This document shows positions 25,901 to 38,741 of a DNA stretch of 64,000 nucleotides, piece by piece. The notes below the pieces were generated by a model that saw only the letters and a program-made list of their open reading frames with translations, had not been told where the DNA came from and searched no databases. The stretch is taken from assembly GCA_033782935.1 (NCBI GenBank), contig JAWQEG010002452.1:126501-190500 (forward strand). The letters run 5' to 3'. This stretch comes from Petrolisthes cinctipes. Taxonomy: Eukaryota > Arthropoda > Malacostraca > Decapoda > Porcellanidae. The translations under genes and the position numbers were made by a program. Each line of letters opens with the position of its first letter. Positions within the stretch are counted from its first letter, which is position 1.

Positions 25901-28900
25901 CTAAAATGTTGGCTTGTACTTCTTAGCCTCCACAATAAGATGGTGTGAGTTAACAATGTCAGCCTTGATGTTGAGGTGGTGGAAAGCTGGGTTGGTGAGG
26001 ATGCGGTTGAAGGTGTGATGGGCTGTGATGAGGGTCTCAAGGGCTCGCTGCAGCACCAGTGTCCCCGTTCGAAAGTTAGTGAAGCACTGCATCACCTCAT
26101 TGTTCAGACGCTCCACTGACTTTTTCCAAGTCGCAGAGAATGACCGCACAAGTGGCACAACTTTCTCTGTTGGGAAGATGATCATTCAATAAGTAAGTGG
26201 GATTCCAGGTTACTATATTCGTATGCACCTGTTTTTCCCTCTCAATCACTCCTCTACTCTTCCTCTTGTTCAGTTCAAATCTATCCACTGCTTCATTCTC
26301 CACTCAACCCCATATTAAAAAAATACATCCCTGATCTTTTCACGTGATCCCTGACCACATAGACTTTAATCATGTAATAGTTACTCATTTAATTTTAAGG
26401 TTAATATAAGTGTTATATGGAGGGCCTACTTTACCTCTTATACTACTAAAAAATAAACCACCAATAATTATGAAAAGAAAAAGAAGAAAGGAACTTACTT
26501 TCATAGTCTTTGAGTGCTTCGGTGTTGTTATTAGCAATGAGATGGTCTGCCTCCCTCACAAATGTCAACATTCCTCCAAAGTGTGGGGCCAACACCTCCT
26601 CTATATACTCCCCTGTTCTCTGTCCCAACAACTCCTTCAGACGCTCACACTCACGGCTGTCTTCACGGGTCTTTTCCTGAAGAAGTATAAAAAAAAAATT
26701 ATACTGGTATTATAAAAAATGTAATTAACTTCCACAGTATGTATACTTTATGGAAATGAAACAAGAATAGATACAATATGAATGTCATATGCATTAAGTA
26801 AATTATTAATAGCGTTAAATTATGAGTTAATGTTTTTACAATTATTTTCCTTTAAAACCCTAAGATGTAAAGCATTAATGCAGTGTCAGAATGGCATACT
26901 CACGGATAAAACTGATAGCATCATATCATAGTTGTTGATGAGAAAAATAAGTTGATCCTTCCTATTTTGAAAGACAGCAGCCATCTTGAGTATGACTTTT
27001 TCCACCTCATCCTGAAGTTGCAGCATCAAACTATCCACACCCTCCAGTGGAAACTTTTCATGGAGCACCATCACTGCTCCACTGAATTCTGCATACCGTC
27101 GGGTTATCTGACCACAATGGTAGAAATTAGACTCGGTCATGCATTTCTTAATTAATTTTCCTGACATTGAGTGGAATTCAGAGTTGTAGAGTAAGAGTTG
27201 AGTATTGTTTCACTATTTGTCGGTAGTTCTGGAGACATTATGGTATATGTGACTACAGTAGCCATCAAATTACTTTCATTTCATTACTACAGTAAAACAA
27301 AACTGACTTACATAGTGAGGTCGCATATCCAAGGCAGCCATCTTGGAGGGGTCACACTCCTGGATACTTTGGATGTTCATCTTGACAACATACTCAAACC
27401 TGTTCATAAAATACGGTACTTTTTTTAGGTAAGTAATATTTCCAGACAATACCTCTGTGAGTTTTAACAGTAACTTGTAATGTAGGTGAAAAATCTTCCT
27501 CACCGTGGCCAGATCATGTGAAGAAGCTGCTCCCAGTGATTGTCAAGAGCAGGGACGGCTCGTTTGTGACAGAGAAGGCGATACTGGTGGATGAGGTGAA
27601 CACACAGGTACAGCGCGATTGAGTCATAGCAACCCATCACTACACCACACACTTCTTTCTGCAGGTGTAGTACAAGGTAAGGGCTGTTCCAGTATTCTGT
27701 TTCTATGCAAAGAAAGGGGATAAGAATTTTCATACACATATACCACCAACTTCCAAGGCACTCTGTCTCTGGTATCCTAATGCCAGTGTGATATGTAGGA
27801 AGGAGTATTTTGGAACTATTCCACGTTCATGAAAGACTTTTCCGACAAAAAACAAAAAAATTCAAAATCAAGGTTAACTTCATTCAAGACCCCAGGACAC
27901 ATTGCACTTGAAAAACTAAAAATCACTCACTTGCTACACTCACCTGAATATGCTGGAGGCTCTTGCCCATAACAGTCATGAAGAGCTTCAGTGCATCAGC
28001 GTCACTCACCATGAAGAACTCGGAGAGAAAGATGTATTCACGACACCCATTGTCCATCAGAGCGTACTGCTGGCTCCGGAACAACACCTCAAAGGCATAC
28101 TGATAGAGGGAACAGTGGAGTTACTACTATCAGTATTAGTAATATGGTCTAGACAAATGCAATGTGCATATATACTTCTGTTTATAATAGAAACAATGAT
28201 GATTATGATGCTGCTGATACAATGATGATGAAGACAACAATGAGAAAGGAAAATTATAAATACTGTAAATAATAACAAGACCAACTGACCTTAGCATCTC
28301 CCTTGCCAGCGGTGTGTGGTACAATGATGTCTTGAATGAGGCCTTGGGGGGAGAGGAGAGAGTCTCGGCTGCCCAGGGTGAAGATGGTGCCTCGACTCTT
28401 CAGGCTTTTGGTGAAGAAACTGTTGGTGCGTGTGTCCTCAACACCCATCAGGTCGTCACGGGTCACACCCTCCTCGTACTGGTGGAACACGGGAGATAAA
28501 AAGAGGAGTTGGCAGTGCAGGGGTAACTCATCATAAAGAGGATAGACCTTGGTAGTTATTTACAGATAAAGTGACCTGGAGACTTCTGCCATAGCCATCA
28601 CCTGTTAAAGATCTCACAGGAAGAAGTAAAGTATCAGAGACTGACTACTTTAACTTAAGAGTATTAATACTATAGAGCAGCTGTTGAAAAACATTACTTT
28701 TTCCACTTCTTTATCTTCCTACAACTTTCAAAGTGTCATCACAAGGTGAACAGTTGGGGAACAAAGTATCTGGACACCGTAACAATGTCAGTGATAAACA
28801 TGTTAGTAATAGACAAAATCTATTCATTACTGCATAACGATAACTGATATTGGGTGACGTCGACCAACCACAGACAGTGAAATAAAAGTCATCCTTCAAT

Positions 28901-31004
28901 TCATAAATACTTTCTCTCATTGATGTGTTTACTTTTGGGGATGTTGCCAGAAGCCACCAACAGTGTTCAGATACATTATTCCCCAACTGTACAAGACTTA
29001 GTGACAAATGTAGTGTTGGCACTTACTTGTAGCTTCCAAAGTTGTTTGGTGTAGGACTGGAAGTAGGAACTATAGACTTTACTCATTGTTTCAATATACT
29101 CATCATGAATCTCTGCTGCAATAGTCCGGGCATGGAGTAACAGGAACTCAAAGAAGAACCTAGGAAGGAACAAATCTGTATGTAATAAACCTGATGGAAA
29201 ACAATTACAGTATTGTAATATAACACTAAAATAGTTAGTGGCACTTCATAGTCAACATTTTACAGCTAATCTACACAAGGCGAGGAGTAAAGTAATGAAT
29301 GTCATACTTATGCTTGATCATGGCATTCTGTGGAATCTGATAGTTGGAAAGTGGCTTGCGGAACTGGTAGACCTTCTGCAACAGGTACTCTCGAATTTTG
29401 CTGACGGCTTTCACTGTCAGCTTATCTACTATGTCCTGCACATCCTGACATGAATGAGCATCTGAAATGAAATCAAGGGTTTGAGATGTGTCAGGAAGAT
29501 GGTGAGTGGAAAATGTAATGGAGAGAACTTCATGGACGATTAGAATTTAATACAGTATATAGGCAGTTTGGACAAGGTACCAGGCAGCCTCTGACTGGGA
29601 TTATAGCAAGTGGGGGCTTTTCAAAGCTAGGAAATACACAATAATTATACACTTTACAGGGATGTGTTGGGGTGAGATGAGTGTTTGTAATAGGGAGATA
29701 AGTTACTTACCTCTAAAGTTCTGCTCCTTTACAAATTTAATTTTCTGGTTGAGTGCTTTGAGCTGGTTCATGAACTGTTCATCTGTCACTGAAGTGTTGA
29801 GGATGTGGCTGAAGACAAAGAGAATGTGTGTGTGTAATTTCTTGCACTTGTATCATCAAATTAATAATATATACATAGTAAAGCCACAAAAACATACTAT
29901 AAAATCAACATAATATGGTATCCAATCCTAGAGAACTGCAACCATGTACTGATTATGAAAATCCAAATGGTCAATTATTATATTGATTTTGTATCTTTTA
30001 GGATACATTCAACAAGTTTATAGTTTACAGTGTACAGTATTCAAAATGTGAAACTGATGGACTATGTCCATTGTATAAATATTACACGTTCAGCTTTTGT
30101 ACTCACTGGATCATGACCTCAGGCACCATGAGTTGATCAATGAAGCTTGACATATGAGTATGCACCTGCTTCCTATTGGTGAGCTGTACATTGATGGAGG
30201 CTGACTGTTCCTGAAGGGACTGTATCTCCTGACTGATGGTGGATAGATGAGTCAAGAACCCCTCTAACATTCCCTGCATGTTCTGTGTATGGTATAAGGC
30301 AACATCAAAATAATATAAGCATCATCTCAATCAACAAAATACTGTACAAACTTGGCAACTTATATCACAGAATTCCATTGTACAGTATATCAATTTTTCA
30401 AACTCCTTCATATCAGGTCAATTATATAACTTTTTATTCAGATCTTATATTCAAGATGCTGAGGTACTTGGCCTTGCATCTACGATATATCTATCCATCT
30501 GCCTGTCAGTAATAACTAATGACTAGAGTTAGACTTGTTACCTCAAGGATAGAGTCACACTCAGTGATCTGATGATGAAGTGTGGCAATATTCTCAGCCT
30601 TACTGATGTAGTCCTGGATACTCAGGTTCTCAAGCTGGAATGAACCAAATCTCAAATTACACATCTTTATTTTACACGTAATACCATACTATAATCATAG
30701 TAGATACACACCATTTTGTTAATAAGATAATTTGTGTCTGTATGCTAATCCAGTAATAGGCAAACTAATTAAGCCATCTTTGTTTGGTACAGGATTTTTC
30801 ATAATTATGTATAACTGGTTAAATAATATGTTATGGTGTCTCCACACAATGTCTGACCTGCCGTAGTTCCTTCTCCACAGACTGTGAATACTGGCGAAGG
30901 TCGGTACCCGAGGTGAGAGCCTCACGAATGACATCATCCTCCAGCTGAGCCTTGAAGTGTGAATCAACATCCTCGCTCCCTCCACCTCCACTTGATCCCG
31001 GCAT
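25901..31004 (-). CDS. VPS52: Vacuolar protein sorting-associated protein 52 (GARP/EARP subunit)
   Basis: Thirteen exons, in gene order: 30858-31004, 30542-30634, 30107-30282, 29711-29808, 29308-29461, 29027-29159, 28290-28478, 27944-28099, 27504-27658, 27312-27399, 26904-27107, 26499-26676, 25901-26166. All junctions are GT-AG in phase, giving 678 residues against about 723 in human. VPS52 is a core subunit of the GARP and EARP tethers that capture endosome-derived vesicles at the trans-Golgi network or recycling endosomes. Marks include an N-terminal coiled-coil part with DYISKAENIATLHHQI and LQEQSASINVQLTNRKQV, then KIREYLLQKVYQFRKP, DDLMGVEDT, GTIFTLGSRDSLLSP, FEVLFRSQQYALMDNGCREY, VPALDNHWEQLL, FLINNYDMML, and a C-terminus ending KKYKPTF as in the family. 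The exon 9 acceptor at 27658 was chosen because it restores the family spacing before CYDSIA. It is divergent from ACTR10. Confidence 0.96.
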
Positions 31005-31865
31005 CTTGCTGTGTTGATCAGGAATTACTCTATAGGAACACAATTTTTCAGATTTATGGTATATATAAAAAAGATAACTTACATCAGCTCATTTATCCTC
31101 ACAGAAGACCAATTATTCTATTTCATGACACTGGATAATTATTACAAGTTGCAACTTTGGGATCTCAAAAAGTTTACTTTTATAATTTGCTATAATTCAT
31201 CATGTAATACAAAAGAACTATATACGATTTCCAACACAAATGTGCTACAATGCTAGAATTCCCAATACTCATACCAACTCATACTCTGCAGTTCCCGGTA
31301 GTTATCCCATGTCCTAATTAGACACAATTAGATCAATTTAGGATAATTCAAGAACATAAAAATATATATAATAATTATATATTACATTTTAATACCTACA
31401 TTCTTAGTGTGTAATATATACAAGCAGTCTTGGCCTCAATAATTATCCCACATGTAATAATCCCAGAAAGAGGCTGTGACTGGTCTTCTTCTCAGCATCA
31501 CATAATAAAATACTTGGTTAATTGCTTCATTATGATAAACTTGGAAAAAATATATCAACATAATTATTATAGCGGGCGGAGCTCTCATAAAAAATGACCA
31601 AATCCGAACCCCATATTTCACCTAAATACCGTAACTCATAACTACCGGAATATATAAATTTACCAAAATTTTAGGGTTTTATTCATTATATTGTTTATTG
31701 AGGCTGTATGTAATTTATCCTTCTCTATTAATACCTTATTTCGGATGCTTCCTCACTTTACATAATGGGTTACCAACTTGTAATAGTGGTTTATCTTGCT
31801 TCTTTTCAATTATAACAAAATAAAAAGTACTCACTGTATTGTACGGACAGCCTAAATGAAACCTC

Positions 31866-32011
31866 TTATAATAATAAATAATAATAAATAAAAAACAAAA
31901 ATAATAATAAATAAAAAATATACCGGTAAATAATAATAATACCATATTTAATAACAATAAATAATAATAATAAATAATAAAAATTAATAATAATAATAAT
32001 AATAATAAATA
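31866..32011. repeat. (AAT)n-rich low-complexity tract
   Basis: Imperfect AATAAT/AAATAA runs cover about 145 bases, interrupted by short unique words. They produce spurious Ile/Tyr-rich open frames on the minus strand. Confidence 0.85.
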
Positions 32012-32043
32012 GTATTAATTTACTGTCCGGGTCAAATACAGGG

Positions 32044-32170
32044 CCGTATTCAAGAACATCCGTGGTGTATACGACGGCGTAGTACCGGTACGACGGCTCT
32101 TTGGTTTGTCTATTGAGCCATCGTATCGGTACCACGTCATCGTATGCACCATGGATGTTCTTGCATACGG
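32044..32170. mobile_element. Small foldback MITE, copy 2
   Basis: About 127 bases. The outer ends read CCGTATTCAAGAACATCC and the near-complement of it; the inner arms contain ACGACGGCGTAGTACCGGTA and a partial complement. It is the same family as 16113-16242, and again sits between two divergent genes. Confidence 0.78.
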
Positions 32171-33116
32171 TATCACCTACAGATCTGTCAGAATATATGC
32201 CTTTACAACGGCGTCTAATTAACAAATATGGATTCTTCTACCTCCTTGATTCCGAGTTTCTTTCTTTTAGTTCTTGATTGTGCCACAAAACAGAACTTTA
32301 CCAACTGATATTATTAATGTTGTCTGTTAATGTTGTTGTTATTGTTAAATGACAGTACAGTGTAATGGAGGATCTAACTTTCTTGCCACAATATCTGAAA
32401 ACTAAACCATCATTAACAGACAAAATATAAGCAAATAGGTACACTGCAAAGGTATGGAATCTTGCCAGGGCATGTAAGGAAAATAGTATATATTTCAGTG
32501 GCAGATAGATGATAATAAATGTAATAATATCCCTGAGTTGAGATGTGACTTGATGACGTCATCCCCGGGTGTGTCAGAAGAAGGTAAACACAAAACAACA
32601 AGGTCTGAGTTACATTTTATACTTGTTGAATTATCTATATATGTTTAATTGTGTTGGGATAAATGTCAGTGCAATGTTAAGGTTGATGGACTCTACATAC
32701 CCGTAACTGTGTGTAATAATAAGTAAGGAACGCTGGGAGTCTTTTATTATAGTTTCCAAACTTATGCTAACTTAGAGTGAAAGAGTGGTAAGTGATAATA
32801 TGTCGAGTTTAATTATATATTTTGCTCCCTCTATTATTTCAGGTTGTGTTAAGAGTAATCATTACTGCCTTTACATCGCTTTCACCTTAATTATATACTT
32901 GATTAACAATAAGCTGACTAATCTTATATAGCATCCTACATTCTAACAGCTGTGCAATAATCATTCGAGTCCTGTCAATTTAGACCTACTACACTATTAC
33001 ACATAGCAAGGAGAGAGAGTGAGAGTGCTCAAGTATTTTTATGTTTCTGCAACAGGTGGCAAGATTCTTGGCCCAATATAGGAGGATCAAGCTCCTAAGC
33101 CCCGCACTCATTCATC

Positions 33117-36100
33117 ATGCCATTCTATGAGAGCATCAGCGGCATTGGACTAAAAAATGAGAAGAACATTACAATTGTACTTGATTTTGGAGCAGCCTAC
33201 ACCAAGTAAGTTAGTTAAACATGTGCATTGCATTTTAATGTTAGTGAATATTATATGTATGTACAGCCAGCTACACTGCCGTGAGGGCCACTGCAATGTT
33301 TTCATCGCTCCCTTTCCCAGGTGTGAACCACAAACTTTGGTCCAAGACACATCTGAAGCACTCACTAGTATGAGAGAGATGGGAATAGGGGTTGGCAGGC
33401 TTGTATGCTGAACGAAATGAATGACAATGAAATGATAATCTTTATGTATGGCCCTCACAGCAGTGGTGTCGGCTGTACCTGGAGTCGGGAAAAATTAGCT
33501 GACAATTTTGCACGTATATATAATACAACATAGTTATGTAATTAACTTCTACTTCCAGGGCAGGATTTGCTGGAGAGTATGGTCCTCGAGTCATCACTAA
33601 GTCTGAGGTGAAGTGCCGGGAGACAGGGAAGATGGTTCCAGTATTTAACTACAAGGGAGAAGATGAATTGAGACATCATCTGGTAGACTTCATCCACAAA
33701 TTATACTTCAGGTAGGAATTGGGAGTACAGTATTATATAAGTTTTATATCACCATAACTTATACCGTACTGTTCTCTGCCACTCACTTGTGTAAATTCTA
33801 TTTCTCTCCCATTAGGTAATGAGTCCAGCTTACTAACCACTCTGCCACTTCCCCTCTAAGCTATGAGTGATTGTCTTTTTCACTATAATAATATTGATTA
33901 CTTTGACATGACAAAGTGTTAGCATTATAATACACTAAGTGTTAGAATCTCATTTGATTGGTTTGACACAGGAGCTTGCTGGTGAATCCCAAGGACCGAC
34001 GGGTTGTAGTGGTAGAGGACCTGCTCGGCTCCTCTCTGGTCCGTGACACCATTGCCAGCGTCCTCTTCAGGCATTATGAGGTCAACATATCAATTTGTCA
34101 TACATCACTGGCAGTTGACTTATTTATGTTAACTTTATAGTATACTGGTACAGTAGCCCAATAGACTTTGGTCATTTTAGTCTTGTTTGAACCCCTTTGC
34201 CTCAGGTCTGTCATATCTCAGTTGCATAGGTTAGGGTCATTATGGTTTTATCAGGCAGAGAAAAGTGTGCTTTCTTTAGACCAGGTTAGTTTGTTTCATG
34301 TTATGGTAGATGGTTGGTTGTATGAACATGTCAAAGTGACTTCTGTAAATTTTGCTCTAATATTCGGACAAATTGTGTAATTTACTTATATATTTCATCT
34401 CAGGAGGTAACATAGGGAACATCCATATCTCGTATATTGGTATTGTAAAATGTATGATGTCATTGCAGGTACTGTCAGTCTCATTTGTGCCATCATACCT
34501 GGTGGCTGTGATGACCCTGGGTTGCAGGACAGCACTGGTGCTGGATCTGGGACACAATGAGGCTAGGGTTGTGCCTGTGTTTGAAGAAGTACCTATCCTG
34601 AATGCTTGGCAGGCCCTTCCATTAGGAGCACATAGTGTTCATAGGTAACAAATCGGAACACGCGTCTCTGAGTGTATGATACTTTACAATCATATTTTTA
34701 CCTCTGCTTGTATTTTAATTAATAGTATGCTGTAATTTTGATAATTGATCATGTCTTACTTTTTGTACTAATTCTTATTGCACCACTTAGCATTTCACCT
34801 TCTGGTACTTGGCAGTTCGCTGAGTGAGCTACTGCTGGACAGAGCTATGACTATATGTGAGGGTGGTCAGGAGCAGCGCCTGTCAGCTGTCATGGATGAA
34901 TTACCAGATAAGATTTTAGAGGATGTTACAGGTAACTGCTAAAATTTTGATACCACATCACTGTAGTCAAATACAGTACTGTAGCTGCTTTATTCACCTG
35001 AGTCATATTGGTAATGGCATACAAGTAACCCTCAACTTCTTTGTCTTCAACACCAGAATTTCATGGTGTTAAAAAGGAGGAGTAAATGGGAGTGTGACCC
35101 ATTTCACTGGGTACCGGTATTTCTGTCTCACGTCGGTACTGTGATTTCATTTTTCCACCCTTCGCTCTGGAATTAGGGATATTGGGTATTGATAATGATG
35201 ATGCATGAAACTAAATTTGAAGATGTGGTGTAAGAGAGAGAGAGGTAGATCACCAGTAAAATTGGTAAACAGAGTGGACGAGAACATAAAATAGAGGAAT
35301 GTAAATAAGAGAGGAGAGCTCTATCATGCAAAAAGGCTATATTTCAACAATAATTACCTTTTTCTCTCTCTTATCACCCCTTTGTGAGGTATTCCTGGAG
35401 AGAGGGACATCAGAGATATAAATAGATAGACAGGAGATAGATAAATTGATGATGTTGGTGATTCTGTTTTCAACCCTAACCAAACTTTACCTTGGTCATC
35501 TCTACCTTCCAGTACGGACCTGCTTTGCAAGTACTGTAGAGAGGAGCAACCGCCTCCAGAACAACAAATATGATCGGTCAATAGAACCACCTCCGCCACC
35601 ACCCAGCATCCAGTACCCATTGTCTGGCAGCCACATCATGACCATCCCAGGAACTGTGAGGGAGATGGCTGCTGAAGTTCTCTTTGAGCAAGACCTAGAC
35701 AACCTCTGTATTCCTACTATGATATTGAATGCTATTATTAGTGTAAGTTCAAGTATCCAAATCAAGATTACTCATTAATATGAAAAGATTGTAATGGTCA
35801 GCAATCTCCCAAGGCCACAAAAATGTTTAATCCCTAACCCTTGATGAAAGAAACTGTTATGTGATTTATCACTTTATTATCTGATTTTTCATTTCTTTTA
35901 AAATATAGTGTTCCAGAGTTTTATGGTAATCCTGTTTGCAGTGTCCAGTTGACACTCGAAGAGCCTTGGCTGAGAACCTGTTGTTCATTGGTGGCCTGGC
36001 TGAGCTAAAAGGACTGAAGCATCGAATCCTAGCTGAGGTTCGAGCACTAGTGACCACCCCACCCTACTCCACTCTCCTGCCATCAATAACCTTCAAACTA

Positions 36101-36690
36101 CACACTCCACCGGCAAAAGACAACTATGTATCTTGGCTTGGAGGTGAGGAACACATCATTCCTTGAAAGGCACACACACACAAGTCTCCTCACCTCACCT
36201 CCCCTCCCTTTTCTGTCTTGTCACCATTGTACTATATAAAAATATACCTGTTCTGTTTTGTCATTCTCTCTCTTTCTCTACATCACTGAAGAGGGCAACA
36301 GTGTCACCAAAACTGTCTGGAAATATACCTAGCAGTCTGCTCATACTGGTAGTTGATATATTTTCTCTGCAAGTGTAGGTTTTCTCTACTCAAAAGCAAT
36401 TGATTTACCTCCTGTTGCTGTGTATTATTTCATATTTCTAATTTACCATGGAATATACAGCTTTATTTAAAATAATAAAAATTACAATCTCTTGCCTCAC
36501 TTAAGAAGAGATAATATTAATAACCTTGTGTTTTTCATTATGATAATTTGCAGGTGCCATCCTGGGTGCAACGGAGGCAGTGGTGGTGCGCTCAGTGTCT
36601 CGGGAACAGTACTTGTCCCGCAGCTGTATGCCAGACTGGTGCAACCTCTTCTACAACACCAGGGATGAACGTGACCAGAAAACATTGTAG
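33117..36690 (+). CDS. ACTR10: Actin-related protein 10 (dynactin Arp11)
   Basis: Eight exons (33117-33205, 33559-33711, 33972-34080, 34469-34644, 34816-34931, 35513-35742, 35942-36143, 36554-36690) join in phase to 403 residues; human ACTR10 has 417. Arp11 caps the pointed end of the Arp1 filament in dynactin with p62, p25 and p27, linking dynein to cargo. Visible marks are VLDFGAAYTKAGFAGEYGP near the N-terminus (actin phosphate-loop region), LLVNPKDRRVVVVED, ALVLDLGHNEARVVPV (second phosphate loop), a proline run EPPPPPPSIQYPL as in the family, CPVDTRRALAENLLFIGG, and FKLHTPPAKDNYVSWLGGAILG. The C-terminus after VSREQYL is short and lacks the human tail. The start ATG begins MPFYES, like MPLYEG in vertebrates, with A at -3. 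Confidence 0.95.
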
Positions 36691-37821
36691 TGAACTGTTT
36701 AGGGCTCGGTTCGTATAGGTATAGTTTAGAGAACTTCGGATCTCAGAAGCAGTGTTGAATGTTTTGGGGTCGCTATAGGTGGCATCACACTTTGCATAAT
36801 TTCTCCCAACTGTTGCTCATCACTTCAAGTGAGTCAGAGAAAGTATCTTAAATAAGATAATGACCCTGAGCAGTCCAATACAATTTATATAGTGACTGAA
36901 AAATGCTTCCCTTGCATTTGAGATTCTTATGTATTGATAAAGTAATCATGAATTTCCATATAATGCATATGTTATTAATAACATTAGGAATTGTACCAGG
37001 CTATATTCCTTATGTCTCTAAAGCATCCAACAGACAGCTTAAGAAATGCAATTTGGAATCACACTGCTCATTAGCATCATCCTCAGCAGCTGTATCAACT
37101 AGACAACTACCCACACACAACTCTTTCACTCACCCGTGACTGAAGCATTACTCATCGCTCTGAATATATTTTCATAGCTCATATACTTTGAAAATGAAAT
37201 ATTTGTGGTGACTTCATTGGTGATACAAAAGGCAGCAAGTGAAGGAGATGCCAGTGGAATGGTGTTTTCTTCTGACAGTTATTACATCGAATGTATTATA
37301 TAAACAAAGGTGGACGGTATCAGAGACCACACGAGGGTTTTTATTTCTGACTAGGACATAATAGCCTTAAAAATTATCAATAGTAACAATGGTATTCAAT
37401 GTTTCAGTTGTGAGATGTTAACTCTGTTTACTTATTATAATATTGCCTGTTGTTGGCACAGCTGAAATGGCCCTGCAAACTCACCAAAGAAATGCTTGAT
37501 AGATTAGGGTTAACAACTGGCATCTTATGAGCTACACAATGCAGCAATTTTTTCTTTATATGAATTACTAAACAGTACTGTACTCTCTCAGGAGTTCACT
37601 GAATAAAAATTGTTAATTTATCAAAACTTCATTTTCCACACTCTAAACCATGGTTTGGGAAATTGACATCTCAGGGCACTTCTGCATTTGCAGAAATGTA
37701 ATTGTGTTTGCAACAAATGTTTTGTAAATCTGCAGTTATGTATTTGTGAAGGCCCTGTGGGACGAAGGAGAAGGTAATAAAGATGTTGGACGGCAAGCAT
37801 GATGGAAATTCAGTACAATAG
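36691..37821. other. ACTR10 3' untranslated region and spacer
   Basis: No further coding exon is seen. AATAAA at 37602-37607 and again at 37776-37781 are plausible polyadenylation signals, which would give a 3' untranslated region of roughly 0.9-1.1 kb. Confidence 0.45.
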
Positions 37822-38667
37822 AATAAGGTAAAATGTTGGTAAATATGGACAAATGTGTGTATATTTAGATAGCATTTGGTTGATTAAAATGGTAGATATG
37901 GATAAGTATGTGTATATTTAGGTAAGAATTTGGTTGATTCATATAAAATTCAGTAATACATAAGGCAAAATTATGGTAGATATAGACAAATGTGACGTGT
38001 GTATATTTAGATAAGCATTTGGTTGATTAAAATAGTAGATATGAACAAGTGTGTGAAATATTTAGGTAAGTATTTAGCTAATTAATATAAAATTCAGTAA
38101 TACATAAGGTAAATAATGGTAGATATGGACAAGTGTGTGAAATATTTAGGTAAGTATTTAGCTAATTAATATAAAATTCAGTAAAACATAAGGTAAATAA
38201 TGGTAGATATGGACAAGTGTGTGTATATTTAGGCAAGTATTTAGCTGATTAATATAAAATTCAGTAAAACATAAGGTAAATAATGGTAGATATGGACAAG
38301 TGTGTGTATATTTAGGCAAGTATTTAGCTGATTAATATAAAATTCAGTAAAACATAAGGTAAATAATGGTAGATATGGACAAGTGTGTGTATATTTAGGC
38401 AAGTATTTAGCTGATTAATATAAAATTCAGTAAAACATAAGGTAAATAATGGTAGATATGGACAAGTGTGTGAAATATTTAGGTAAGTATTTAGCTAATT
38501 AATATAAAATTCAGTAAAACATAAGGTAAATAATGGTAGATATGGACAAGTGTGTGAAATATTTAGGTAAGTATTTAGCTAATTAATATAAAATTCAGTA
38601 AAACATAAGGTAAATAATGGTAGATATGGACAAGTGTGTGTATATTTAGGCACGTATTTGGTTGAGT
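37822..38667. repeat. Minisatellite with 83-bp unit
   Basis: About eleven tandem units. Counting from the TATATTTAG word, spacings run 53, 89, 55 and then about 84, 83, 83, 83, 84, 84 and 83 bases. Two variants are mixed, one with GTGTATATTTAGGCAAG and one with GTGAAATATTTAGGTAAG. The array ends about 75 bases before the KCTD3 start codon. Confidence 0.95.
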
Positions 38668-38741
38668 ATCTGACCAGCTGATGGAGATAAACAATAATGG
38701 CGGCCTCATAGTGACGTATGGAAGCAGTATTATCAGTAACC

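Larger units (their letters stand above)
31005..33116. promoter_or_regulatory. Divergent promoter region between VPS52 and ACTR10
   Basis: About 2.1 kb between the start codons. It holds an AAT-rich low-complexity block (31866-32011) and a foldback element (32044-32170), and otherwise no recognisable exon. Both promoters must lie here, but I cannot place either transcription start. Confidence 0.45.

Noticed and set aside
31736..32225. Minus-strand frames rich in Ile and Tyr
   Set aside because: They are generated by the (AAT)n tract and the foldback element.
37822..38667. CRISPR-like array
   Set aside because: Units are contiguous 83-bp tandem copies without unique spacers, in a eukaryotic genome.
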